From: JABFRJ01 sp031374735
GTDB taxonomy: Bacteria; Pseudomonadota; Alphaproteobacteria; Rhizobiales; Hyphomicrobiaceae
NCBI GenBank assembly: GCA_031374735.1
Contig: JANMGQ010000057.1
Coordinates: 1 to 64,000, forward strand
Length of the DNA: 64,000 bases
Direction of reading: 5' to 3'
The notes beneath the pieces are model-generated. The model was not told the origin of the DNA. It did not search any database and saw only the letters and a program-made list of their open reading frames with translations. A program made the translations under genes and the position numbers. Positions 43,007 through 50,557 of the stretch are shown here, piece by piece. The stretch's first letter is position 1; every line of letters begins with the position of its first letter.

Positions 43007-43735
43007 ATGAGCATGGCCATCGAATCTCGTCGCATATCGGTTGTCATGCTTGGCGCCTCGGGCGCCGTTGGCGGAGCGGCCGTCGCAGGTCTCCGCGCCA
43101 TGCCATGCACTGCGCGGATCACGCTCCTGAACCGCCGGCAACTCGATCTCGCCCCCGCAGCGATGCTCAGCCAGCACGTCGTCGATCCGCTCGATGCCGC
43201 GAGCTATCAGCACCTGCTGGCTGGTCACACCGCTGCCATCTGTACGCTTGGCGTCGGCCAACCGACGCGGGTGTCGAAAGACGAACTCGTCCGCGTCGAC
43301 AAGACTGCGGCCCTCGATTTCGCGCGCGCCTGCCGGGAGGCCGGCGTCGAACACTTTGAACTGCTCTCGGCTGTGGCGGCCGACGCAGCGTCATCGAACT
43401 TTTATCTGCGCACCAAGGGCGAACTTCACGTGGCGCTGGCCGCCCTTGGCTTTGCGCGCCTCAGCATCTTCCAGCCGTCAATGATCCTGACGCCGACAAA
43501 CCGCTACGACTGGAAGCAGGGCCTCGTGTTGGCCGTCTGGCCGAAGTTGTCCCCCGTTCTCGCTGGTCCGCTCGCCAAGTATCGTGGCGTGCGCGTCGAG
43601 ACGCTCGGCGCTGCCATCGCGCTCAATCTTGCACGCCCCGGCCGGGGCGTTGAGACCTTGCACTGGCGCGACTTTGCACGGATTGTTGATGCAGGAGCGA
43701 CAACCGGCGTGGCATCAGGCCAGGATGTGCTTTGA
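43007..43735 (+). CDS. NAD(P)-binding oxidoreductase-like protein (atypical SDR)
   Basis: The 242-residue protein has an N-terminal Rossmann fold with 'VVMLGASGAVGGAAVAGLRAM' (about 12-32), the pattern of atypical short-chain dehydrogenases. 'HFELLSAVAADAASSNFYLRTKGELHVALAALGF' corresponds to the catalytic region with Tyr and Lys in a YxxxK order ('YLRTK'). Its nearest named relatives are HTATIP2/TIP30-like proteins that bind NADPH; the substrate is unknown. The 3' end overlaps the convergent nicotinamidase gene by 21 bases. ATG 43013 is an alternative start. Confidence 0.82.
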   Translation: MSMAIESRRISVVMLGASGAVGGAAVAGLRAMPCTARITLLNRRQLDLAPAAMLSQHVVDPLDAASYQHLLAGHTAAICTLGVGQPTRVSKDELVRVDKTAALDFARACREAGVEHFELLSAVAADAASSNFYLRTKGELHVALAALGFARLSIFQPSMILTPTNRYDWKQGLVLAVWPKLSPVLAGPLAKYRGVRVETLGAAIALNLARPGRGVETLHWRDFARIVDAGATTGVASGQDVL

Positions 43736-44446
43736 CTGGATGCGCTTGACGCCAGCCTTGGCCATGGCGGTCCAGGCCTTGGCGAGCGAACCGTTGTTGT
43801 CGATGCCCCTACAGGCATCCTCGATCACGCTTGCGGCGAAGCCGAGACGACGCGCGTCCATCGCTGTCCAGCCGACGCAGAAGTCGGTTGCCAATCCGAC
43901 CACGAAGACCGACTTGATCCCACGCCCCTTGAGATAGCCGTCGAGCCCGGTCTTGATCTTGCCATCCGCCTCGATGAAGGCCGAGTAGCTGTCGACCTTG
44001 GGATTGAAACCCTTGCGGATGATGAGTTGCGCGTGCGGAATGTCGATGCCCTTGTGGATCTGCGCGCCCTCGGTGCCTTGCACGCAGTGATCGGGCCACA
44101 GCACCTGGTTGCCATAGGGCAGCTTGATGCTCTCGAACGGTTTCTTCCCCGCATGCGCCGACGCGAAGGAGATGTGGCTCGGCGTGTGCCAATCCTGCGT
44201 CATGACCACATTCTGGAAGGCTTTGCCGAGCGTGTTGATCAGGGGGATGATCGCGTCGCCCTCCTTCACGGCGAGACTGCCGCCGGGCGTGAAGCAGTTC
44301 TGCACATCAACAACGATCAGCGCGCTTTTTGCATCGGGCTTGACGGGCGCGGCAAACGTCGGGCCGCCGACAAGTGCTGTCGCTGCGGCAGCACCAGCGC
44401 CGAACATGACATGACGGCGCGTAGGACGCGTGGCTCGATCAAACAT
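43715..44446 (-). CDS. Nicotinamidase with a twin-arginine signal peptide
   Basis: The 243-residue isochorismatase-fold enzyme would convert nicotinamide to nicotinate. The triad is complete: Asp47 ('IVVDVQN'), Lys145 ('IIRKGFNP') and Cys190 ('ATDFCVGW'). Metal ligands Asp85, His87 and His91 are in 'TQDWHTPSH'. The N-terminus 'TRPTRRHVMFGAGAAAATAL' is a twin-arginine signal cut near 'TFAA', so the enzyme should act in the periplasm, unlike the cytoplasmic PncA. ATG 44446 is used; the frame stays open to 44503 without support. An alkaline phosphatase gene lies 119 bp downstream of its start, on the same strand and upstream in transcription. Confidence 0.92.
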   Translation of the reverse strand: MFDRATRPTRRHVMFGAGAAAATALVGGPTFAAPVKPDAKSALIVVDVQNCFTPGGSLAVKEGDAIIPLINTLGKAFQNVVMTQDWHTPSHISFASAHAGKKPFESIKLPYGNQVLWPDHCVQGTEGAQIHKGIDIPHAQLIIRKGFNPKVDSYSAFIEADGKIKTGLDGYLKGRGIKSVFVVGLATDFCVGWTAMDARRLGFAASVIEDACRGIDNNGSLAKAWTAMAKAGVKRIQSKHILA

Positions 44447-44565
44447 GGCGATAGCCTCCGTGGTGAGGGGCCGAACGTGGCACGGTCGCACGAAATTATG
44501 CAAGTCGATCTGGCTCCGCCTGATCCTGGCGTCTCATAAGGACATCGGGCACCTGCCTGATGAAG

Positions 44566-46320
44566 CTATTTGCCCGCCGCGCCAAGTCCGAGCGCTGTGG
44601 CGATCGCGCGGAACACCTGCGTGTTCTCCATGTGCCCGCGAAACTGCTCTGATCCTGGACCGCTCGCGGTCAGGATCACGTCATCGGCGGCGTGCACGCC
44701 CGCGCCAATCTGCTGTGGCAGGTTGCCGGGCAGTCGCGTTGCGCCCACTCCGCAATGCTTTTCGTTGGCGACGTAGCCGCCATCTTTGGCCGCTGGCTGC
44801 GTCGGCCAGTAGCCGCTGTCGGTCGGCTTGCCGGTGGTGCAGTGATCAGGCACGCCGCCGAACACGAAGGCAAGGCGCCGCGACACGTCGATGGCAGTTG
44901 GATAGCCGTCTTTGTCCGGCGGCGGATAGTTCGGGAACTTGGCGTCGTAGACGGCCATCTTGTCGCGAAGGCGGTTGCCAGGGCGGCTGTCATCGACGGT
45001 GCCGATGATCGACACGGGATGGCCGTGATCCGGCACGACGACGATCAAGGTGTCACTGCGTGGGGCCGCCCACGCCTTGGCGACCTTGACGGCATTGTCG
45101 AACAGGATGGTCTCGTAAACCGCCCTTTCCCAGTCGAGCGCATGGCTGAATTGATCGATACGGCCGGACTCGACCATTAGGATAAAGCCCTCAGCCGTGC
45201 GAGCGAGATGCTCGAGCGACACCCGCACCATGTCGGTCAAGTCAGGCTGGTCCGGATACGTGCGCACCGTTCCGGCTCGTGTCACACGGCGGTCAAGCGC
45301 GCCATCGATGTTGGAGGGATGAAACAGCCCAACGATGCGGTTCGAGCCCGCCACCTGTGAGACAGCAGCCAACTCCGTCAAAGTCGTAGCCACCTGATAA
45401 CCGCGCTCGCGGAACTTGGCGACGACGTCGATCTCATCGGCGCGCTTTGATCCGGGAACAGACTTCGGCAGAAAGTATGCGCGCCCGCCGCCCATGAGCA
45501 CATCGGGTTGGGCCTCAAACAGCATGCCAGCGATCTCGTTGCGTGCCTGGCGACTGGCGATGTGCGCGACCATGGCAGCCGGTGTCGCATCGACGACTTC
45601 CGTCGTTGTGACGATGCCAACAGCCATGGCGTGTCGGCGCTTGACGAGTTCGGCCAGCGTCTCGACGCGCGGGTGGTCGAGCGGTGATTTATTGCCCGCG
45701 CAATAGACGCCCATGGCGCCGCCACAGGTCTTGTGGCCGGTCGTGTAGGCGCTCATGGAATTGGCACTGTCGGTCACGATGGACTCGATGCCCGACGTCG
45801 ACACGAGCGCCATGGCCGGCATGTCGTCCATCGCGAGTTGCCCGCCATATCGGCCGTTCTCGAGCCCCTTCGACAGCATGCGTGCGGCTGTGCGATGCGC
45901 GACCGACATGCCATCGCCAATCAGCAGGATGACGTTTTTCGCGACACGGGGCTTGGTCGCAAACACCTCCCAGGTCGCCGTGCTGCTGCTGCTGCCGCCG
46001 CGCGCTTCGACCACATAACGGCCCGCGGCCGGCAGCTCGGCGTCGCGCACCCAGACCGCTGATCGCCCCCAGTTGTCTTCGTTGACGACGAAGCGCGCAG
46101 CTTTTCCGAACATCTCGGCGATCGGCCGGCCGTTGATGGTGACCGACACATCGGCCTCAGCGGGTGCATTGGGAAACTCGACTTTGAAGTCGAAGCGGGC
46201 ACCTGCAAGAATTTCGGCGCGATGGGCGGGATAGATCGCCTGGGCCACGACCTCAGAGCCAGTGACCGCGGCCGACATCATCGCGGCGAGAGCGCCAAGT
46301 CGACTACGCCACGTGGCCAT
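44566..46320 (-). CDS. Exported alkaline phosphatase (PhoA superfamily)
   Basis: The 584-residue protein has a signal peptide (MATWRSRLGALAAMMSAAVTG, cut near 'VVAQA') and a small beta domain (about 30-120). The alkaline phosphatase domain follows, with metal ligand Asp136 ('LIGDGMS'), nucleophile Ser185 in 'VTDSANSMSAYTTG', and 'VPDHGHP' and 'ESGRIDQFSHALDW' metal motifs. It would remove phosphate from monoesters in the periplasm. The extra N-terminal beta domain and the insert '...GYWPTQPAAKDGGYVANEKHCG' are unusual. ATG 46320 follows GGGAGCG; an alternative ATG at 46359 overlaps the upstream kinase gene's stop (ATGA). It lies in an operon with that predicted exported kinase. Confidence 0.9.
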   Translation of the reverse strand: MATWRSRLGALAAMMSAAVTGSEVVAQAIYPAHRAEILAGARFDFKVEFPNAPAEADVSVTINGRPIAEMFGKAARFVVNEDNWGRSAVWVRDAELPAAGRYVVEARGGSSSSTATWEVFATKPRVAKNVILLIGDGMSVAHRTAARMLSKGLENGRYGGQLAMDDMPAMALVSTSGIESIVTDSANSMSAYTTGHKTCGGAMGVYCAGNKSPLDHPRVETLAELVKRRHAMAVGIVTTTEVVDATPAAMVAHIASRQARNEIAGMLFEAQPDVLMGGGRAYFLPKSVPGSKRADEIDVVAKFRERGYQVATTLTELAAVSQVAGSNRIVGLFHPSNIDGALDRRVTRAGTVRTYPDQPDLTDMVRVSLEHLARTAEGFILMVESGRIDQFSHALDWERAVYETILFDNAVKVAKAWAAPRSDTLIVVVPDHGHPVSIIGTVDDSRPGNRLRDKMAVYDAKFPNYPPPDKDGYPTAIDVSRRLAFVFGGVPDHCTTGKPTDSGYWPTQPAAKDGGYVANEKHCGVGATRLPGNLPQQIGAGVHAADDVILTASGPGSEQFRGHMENTQVFRAIATALGLGAAGK

Positions 46321-46355
46321 GCTGCGCTCCCGCCGGTCGTTCAATGAGATGACGC

Positions 46356-47501
46356 TCAATCATCATCGCCCGTATCAGCCGCGTCGAGCCTGATGATTTC
46401 GGCCGATTTGGCGGGAAAGAAGACTTTCTCGCCGTTGGCTTTGACCAATGCTGGAATGCGCTTGTCGATCAACTGCGACAGCTTCTTGCTGAACACCTCA
46501 TAGCTCGATGGATCACTTGAGGACCACGGACGGAATCCCACAGCTGATTTCCAGGTTTCGACGCTTGTGTAGCCGGCAAACTCCTTCGCGTCGCCCTTGA
46601 GAAACGCGTTCAACGCCGTCAGCTGCGCAATCAGATCGCGATCGAAGCGGGAGACCCAGCGGTTATAGTCGTCGTGCCCTTCCCAGTCGTTGAGCGACGC
46701 GCCACCATTGTCGCGCGCGATCAGTTTCAGGCGGCCATTCCTGTCGCCCGCGGCTTCGAGGTTGTTCCAGAAGCGATCCCACTGCCCAAGCAGCATGTCC
46801 ATCACAAAGATGCTCGACAGCTGGCGCGCGAGTTCCACCCGTTGTTCCATCGGCGCATCGGGAAAGCCTGCCTGCCCGCCCTTGATGCCGGCCAGCGGCA
46901 TCCTGGTTTGGTCAGGCATGCGACCGGTTGCCTTGATCTCTTGCGCGAGGCCAGTCGTCTGATCGAACTTGCCTTCGCGGCCGAGCGCGCTGGCCGTGAA
47001 CATCTTCGTCTTGGGCCTCAGGCGGTAAATACCAAAGATCGACTTCGGGTTGGCCTTGAGATCGGCGAGAACGAGATTGCGATTGTAGACGCTATCCTTG
47101 TCGACCGCCGGCGTCCCCTGCACCATGGCGGCAAAGGCCGCCGTCGCCTTGGGGCCGAGCTGATAATAATCGACCGGGTAGAACAACCGGCTGATGCCAA
47201 GAAAGCGCGACAGACGATAGGCGACCACCTCGGCCTCGGGGATAGACGAGGGGTTGGTTGGCACGAAGCTGCGGTCGGTCGGCTTGTCGCCGATGCCAAT
47301 GAACATGCCGACGGACGATCCGTCGGGTGTCGGCTTCTTGTATTCGAGCCGGTATTTCGTATCGTCGAGATCGATCGTCTTCATGTGCGCATCAAAATCG
47401 AGATCGCGCTTGATGCCGGGCACGCCTTGCGCCGCCGCCGACACCGTTGCGGCCGTCATCACGGCTAAGATCAAGCCAGTCCGTTTCAGTCGATTGCTCA
47501 C
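46356..47501 (-). CDS. Predicted exported FAM20/Four-jointed-like kinase
   Basis: The 381-residue protein starts at GTG 47501 behind GGGGGAG. It has a signal peptide (SNRLKRTGLILAVMTAATVSAAAQ). The mature part carries signs of an atypical kinase fold of the secreted FAM20/Four-jointed type: a helix with a conserved acid ('SIPEAEVVAYRLSRFLGISR', Glu89 or Glu91), a catalytic loop 'MDMLLGQWDRFWNN' (234-247) like the 'LxGNxDRHxYE' loop of FAM20, and the metal Asp in 'IARDNGGAS' (Asp264). Lys55/Lys56 ('EYKKP') may bind ATP. The match is by motif only. The gene runs into the alkaline phosphatase gene with at most 35 bp between them, which suggests opposing activities on one substrate. Confidence 0.6.
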   Translation of the reverse strand: MSNRLKRTGLILAVMTAATVSAAAQGVPGIKRDLDFDAHMKTIDLDDTKYRLEYKKPTPDGSSVGMFIGIGDKPTDRSFVPTNPSSIPEAEVVAYRLSRFLGISRLFYPVDYYQLGPKATAAFAAMVQGTPAVDKDSVYNRNLVLADLKANPKSIFGIYRLRPKTKMFTASALGREGKFDQTTGLAQEIKATGRMPDQTRMPLAGIKGGQAGFPDAPMEQRVELARQLSSIFVMDMLLGQWDRFWNNLEAAGDRNGRLKLIARDNGGASLNDWEGHDDYNRWVSRFDRDLIAQLTALNAFLKGDAKEFAGYTSVETWKSAVGFRPWSSSDPSSYEVFSKKLSQLIDKRIPALVKANGEKVFFPAKSAEIIRLDAADTGDDD

Positions 47502-47638
47502 GATGCTGCTCCCCCAGGCGCGACGCGCTCCGCCCCGCCGATTCGATCCTGGTTCGGACAGTAGGCGATGCTTGGGTGTTTTGGGAACCCGTATGCCGCC
47601 GGCATCCGCCGGCATCGGCTGTGCTCAAGCGTTCGGAC

Positions 47639-48241
47639 CTAGCTGCGCCAGTCAAAGGCGAAAGCAGCAAGCCGCGTGGCCAGGACTGGCGCGGCCACCG
47701 GTGTGACGGTGTCGTCTGCCGCGTGCTTTGTCACCGACCTGTACGTCACGTCGGCCGGGTCGAGGTGAACGTAGGTTTCAAGCCGCACGGGATCGATGAC
47801 CCAGTATTCGCGGACGCCGTACGACGCACAGAGCCGCGACTTGAGGCCGAGGTCGTAGCCGACCGAGCTATCCGCCACTTCAACCACGAGATCCACGGTT
47901 GTCCCGCGCACATCCGGCAGCGGAATGGCTGCGGAGAAGACGATAATGTCCGGCTCCGGCTGATCCGTTGGGGAATGGCGCAACGGCGTTTCGCCGAACA
48001 CGTTGACGTGCTCAGGCGCTGCGCGGGCCCACGCTTGCATCAGTCGATTTCGAACGATCTTATGGGCGTCGCTTTTTGGCGAGCGCTCGACAATTTCCCC
48101 CGCGATCAATTCGAGACGCTCGCTCTCGTCGATGACGCCCTTGCGGACCATCTGCCCGAGGTCGTCGCCCGAGAAGAGACGGCGCTGCACCGGGGCCGTT
48201 GCTGCAGCGTCTCGCGTTTCCGGATGGGCGAGGGTGTCCAT
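47639..48241 (-). CDS. Uma2-family putative endonuclease (DUF820)
   Basis: The 200-residue protein has a PD-(D/E)xK nuclease-like fold. It shows 'LIAGEIVERSP' early, the metal-binding pair 'PEPDIIVF' and 'DLVVEVADSS' (about 98-125), then 'LCASYGVREYWVIDP', the recognised pattern of Uma2/DUF820 proteins. These are abundant in cyanobacteria and scattered elsewhere; their role in the cell is not settled. The gene stands alone between the kinase operon and the formate dehydrogenase operon. Confidence 0.85.
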   Translation of the reverse strand: MDTLAHPETRDAAATAPVQRRLFSGDDLGQMVRKGVIDESERLELIAGEIVERSPKSDAHKIVRNRLMQAWARAAPEHVNVFGETPLRHSPTDQPEPDIIVFSAAIPLPDVRGTTVDLVVEVADSSVGYDLGLKSRLCASYGVREYWVIDPVRLETYVHLDPADVTYRSVTKHAADDTVTPVAAPVLATRLAAFAFDWRS

Positions 48242-48287
48242 GCGGGCAATTTAGCACCGCGCGGTGTGGAATATCTACGGTCGAGCG

Positions 48288-49418
48288 TCACTCCGCCGGC
48301 TGTGGTCGCCCGACAGCGCCGCGGTCGTTGATCGTCTTGGCCAGCTCTTCTTCGGCCCACACCGAATGGTGCTCGCGGGCCCAGTTTTCGTCGACGTGGC
48401 CGTTGCCCATGGCGTCGAAGGCGCCCTGCATGCCGATGGTGCCGATGTAGATGTGGCCGAAAATCACGCAGACCATGAAGATGGCCATCATCGAGTGCCA
48501 GAGCGCGGCGTACTGCTGCTCCTGCATGGGCGTCAGCGTGGTCGGCAGGCCGAGACCAAGAACATTCAACACGCCGAAGGTCTTGGCGAAGGCCGACGTC
48601 GTGAACGGATACAGCAGCATCCAGCCCGACAGGCAGATAGATACGCCGGTGAGCATGATCAGCCAGAACAGGATCTTCTGGCCGGCGTTGAACTTCTTGG
48701 CCGGCAGATGCTCGCCGTGACGCGAGAACATGCCGCCGCCTTTGAGCAGCCATTTCACGTCGTACATGTTCGGGAAGTTGTGCTTCAGCCACATGACGAA
48801 CGTCATCGCCAAGCCGACCATGAAGGCGAACGCCACATAGTTGTGCAGCCACTTGAAGAACATCGACAGCGACGCGAACGCCTCCTTGCCGATCACGGGC
48901 ATCAGGACATCGCGGCCGTACAACACGTTGAGGCCGGTGATCGCGAGGATGATGAACGACGAGGCCAGCAGCCAGTGGCCCATGCGGTCGAGATGGGTGA
49001 AGCGCTGGATCGTGCGGCCGGACCAGCCGGATTCGATGCGGATCTTGCCTTTCACCAGAAAGAAAAGGCCGAGCAGCACCAGCACGCCGCCCATGGCGTA
49101 GGCGCCGTAGGTCACCAGCGGACCGTTGCGGAAGTTGCGCCACGTCTCGCCGCCCGACTGCACGAGGACGCCGGCTTTCTTGTCGGGAATAGTGACGGTG
49201 CCTTGGGCGCCCTTACGGATGCCGCCCCACAGGTCGTCGTTGGGGATAGCGCCGCGACCGCCGGGCTCGTTGGCATCAGCCTTGGGCGGTGCCGCGTTCG
49301 TCACCGCACCTGCGGGCGGGCGCACGCTCGATTGCGCGTTGGCGAGATCGGCGCCGAGCAGAGTGAGCAGCGGAGCTGCGAGGAGTGCGAACCAGAAGCG
49401 AGACCGAGAGAGGCGCAT
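48288..49418 (-). CDS. Formate dehydrogenase gamma subunit (cytochrome b556)
   Basis: The 376-residue membrane subunit has a signal peptide (MRLSRSRFWFALLAAPLLTLLGADLANA) and a periplasmic N-terminal stretch of about 90 residues. Four or five membrane segments follow ('FTHLDRMGHWLLASSFIILAITGL', 'LHNYVAFAFMVGLAMTFVMW', 'LFWLIMLTGVSICLSGWMLL', 'LWHSMMAIFMVCVIFGHIYIG'). Heme-b histidines are in 'HLDRMGHW', 'LHNY', 'LWHSMMA' and 'FGHIY'. It passes electrons from the FdhA-FdhB complex to quinone. It is the last gene of the fdh operon; 130 bp with two hairpins separate it from the lipoprotein gene. Confidence 0.92.
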   Translation of the reverse strand: MRLSRSRFWFALLAAPLLTLLGADLANAQSSVRPPAGAVTNAAPPKADANEPGGRGAIPNDDLWGGIRKGAQGTVTIPDKKAGVLVQSGGETWRNFRNGPLVTYGAYAMGGVLVLLGLFFLVKGKIRIESGWSGRTIQRFTHLDRMGHWLLASSFIILAITGLNVLYGRDVLMPVIGKEAFASLSMFFKWLHNYVAFAFMVGLAMTFVMWLKHNFPNMYDVKWLLKGGGMFSRHGEHLPAKKFNAGQKILFWLIMLTGVSICLSGWMLLYPFTTSAFAKTFGVLNVLGLGLPTTLTPMQEQQYAALWHSMMAIFMVCVIFGHIYIGTIGMQGAFDAMGNGHVDENWAREHHSVWAEEELAKTINDRGAVGRPQPAE

Positions 49419-49433
49419 GAGTTGCCCTACGTT

Positions 49434-49458
49434 TGGTGTCTGACCTCGGTCAGGCACC
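49434..49458. repeat. Inverted repeat of the 'TGGTGTCTGACC' family, copy 2
   Basis: TGGTGTCTGACC and GGTCAGGCACC pair around CTC. It lies between the small lipoprotein gene and the formate dehydrogenase gamma gene. Confidence 0.7.
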
Positions 49459-49504
49459 GGAAACACGTCGCGTGCCGCAAGGCGCGTTGTACGAGCCCTG
49501 CGTT

Positions 49505-49530
49505 TGGTATCTGACCGAGATCAGACACCA
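49505..49530. repeat. Inverted repeat of the 'TGGTGTCTGACC' family, copy 3
   Basis: TGGTATCTGACC and ATCAGACACCA pair around GAG. It is 47 bp from copy 2 and the same in type as the repeat at 8973-8999. Confidence 0.7.
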
Positions 49531-49534
49531 CTGT

Positions 49535-49564
49535 TAGCGCATCAGCATCTAGCGCATCAGCATC
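49535..49564. repeat. 15-bp tandem duplication across a stop codon
   Basis: TAGCGCATCAGCATC occurs twice in succession. On the minus strand each unit encodes Met-Leu-Met-Arg followed by a stop, so the end of the small lipoprotein gene, including its stop codon, has been duplicated in frame. Confidence 0.85.
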
Positions 49565-49743
49565 CCACGCTTCTGCAGGTCGTCGACCTGTTGCTTCGTC
49601 AGCGTCGGCATGGCCTCACCCTTGTAGACACCGGGCGTGAACTCGGTTGGGCGCTTGGCGTCCTCAGGACGGCATGCGGCCACAGCGATCGCGAACAGGG
49701 CGACAGTCAGGACTGCTGCAGATCGTCGTTGTGTCGATGACAT
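49549..49743 (-). CDS. Small lipoprotein embedded in the formate dehydrogenase operon
   Basis: The 64-residue precursor has a hydrophobic segment ending in a lipobox ('FAIAVAACRPED', Cys about 24). A mature peptide of about 40 residues follows: 'CRPEDAKRPTEFTPGVYKGEAMPTLTKQQVDDLQKRG'. The ATG 49743 follows GGAAGC; a GTG at 49761 falls in a repeat. It sits between the beta and gamma genes of formate dehydrogenase on the same strand, so it may be a small accessory subunit. The family is not recognised. A paired REP-like repeat separates it from the beta gene. Confidence 0.7.
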   Translation of the reverse strand: MSSTQRRSAAVLTVALFAIAVAACRPEDAKRPTEFTPGVYKGEAMPTLTKQQVDDLQKRGMLMR

Positions 49744-49760
49744 TTTCGGCTGCTTCCGCA

Positions 49761-49821
49761 CTTCCCTTCACCCCACTTCTGGGGGAGAGGGTGCCCGGTA
49801 GGGCGGGTGAGGGGCAGAGAC
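49761..49821 (+). repeat. REP-like palindromic element, copy D
   Basis: The same composite as 4465-4526: a hairpin ending GGGGGAGAGGG, then a short GCCC/GGGC stem and GGTGAGGGGCAGAG. It is followed 66 bp later by an inverse copy. Confidence 0.75.
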
Positions 49822-49887
49822 TTGCTCTGTCGAATCTTTATGCCGCGCGCACGCGCGGTGGCGGTGGCTCGTTGTGCCGTTCGTGCG

Positions 49888-49944
49888 GATGCTGCCCCTC
49901 ATCCGCCCTTCGGGCACCTTCTCCCCCAAAGGAGGGGGAGAAGG
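49888..49944 (-). repeat. REP-like palindromic element, copy E
   Basis: The inverse of copy D: ATGCTGCCCCTCATCCGCCC, a GCCC/GGGC stem, then CACCTTCTCCCCC and GGGGGAGAAGG. It ends eight bases from the stop codon of the formate dehydrogenase beta gene and may end or stabilise that part of the transcript. Confidence 0.75.
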
Positions 49945-49951
49945 CAAAAGA

Positions 49952-50542
49952 TCAACCGCTCTGGCCTGGATAGGCCTTACCCCAACCCCAGGCGCCGGAG
50001 CCGAAGCCGCGTGTGACAACGCGTTCGCGATAGATAGCCGACACCACGTCGCCGTCGCCGGCAAGCAGGGCCTTCGTCGAGCACATCTCGGCGCACAGCG
50101 GCAGTTTGCCTTCGGCCAAGCGGTTGCGACCGTATTTCACGTTCATCTTGGCAACGTCCTTTTCAGGGCCGCCCGCACAGAACGTGCACTTGTCCATCTT
50201 GCCTCTGCTGCCAAAGTTGGCAGCCTGCGGATACTGCGGCGCGCCGAAGGGGCACGCGTAGAAGCAATAGCCGCAGCCGATGCAAAGATCCTTGTTGTGC
50301 AGGACCACGCCTTCGGACGTCTGGTAGAAGCAATCCACCGGGCAGACGGCCATGCACGGCGCATCCGAGCAGTGCATGCAGGCCACCGACACCGAGCGCT
50401 CGCCCGGCTTGCCGTCGTTGATGGTGACGACGCGCCGGCGGTTGATGCCCCACGGCACTTCGTGTTCGTTTTTGCAGGCTGTCACGCAGGCGTTGCACTC
50501 GATGCAACGCTCGGCGTCGCAGAGGAATTTCATCCGTGCCAT
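49952..50542 (-). CDS. Formate dehydrogenase beta subunit (iron-sulfur)
   Basis: The 196-residue ferredoxin-like protein carries four cysteine groups for [4Fe-4S] clusters: 'CIECNACVTAC', 'CMHCSDAPCMAVCP', 'CIGCGYCFYACP', and the later cysteines in 'DKCTFCAGG' with 'CAEMCSTKAL'. It transfers electrons from the molybdopterin subunit to the cytochrome b subunit. Unlike E. coli FdoH it has no C-terminal membrane anchor. It is 15 bp downstream of the alpha gene. Confidence 0.93.
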   Translation of the reverse strand: MARMKFLCDAERCIECNACVTACKNEHEVPWGINRRRVVTINDGKPGERSVSVACMHCSDAPCMAVCPVDCFYQTSEGVVLHNKDLCIGCGYCFYACPFGAPQYPQAANFGSRGKMDKCTFCAGGPEKDVAKMNVKYGRNRLAEGKLPLCAEMCSTKALLAGDGDVVSAIYRERVVTRGFGSGAWGWGKAYPGQSG

Positions 50543-50557
50543 TGGCTGTCGCTCCCC

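Noticed and set aside
47447..48331. Plus-strand frame of 294 codons opposite the Uma2 gene
   Set aside because: Shadow; the minus strand shows the full Uma2 pattern with PEPD and VEVAD motifs.
48106..49143. Minus-strand frame of 345 codons overlapping the gamma subunit gene in another frame
   Set aside because: Arg/His-rich shadow; the gamma frame has heme histidines and membrane segments.
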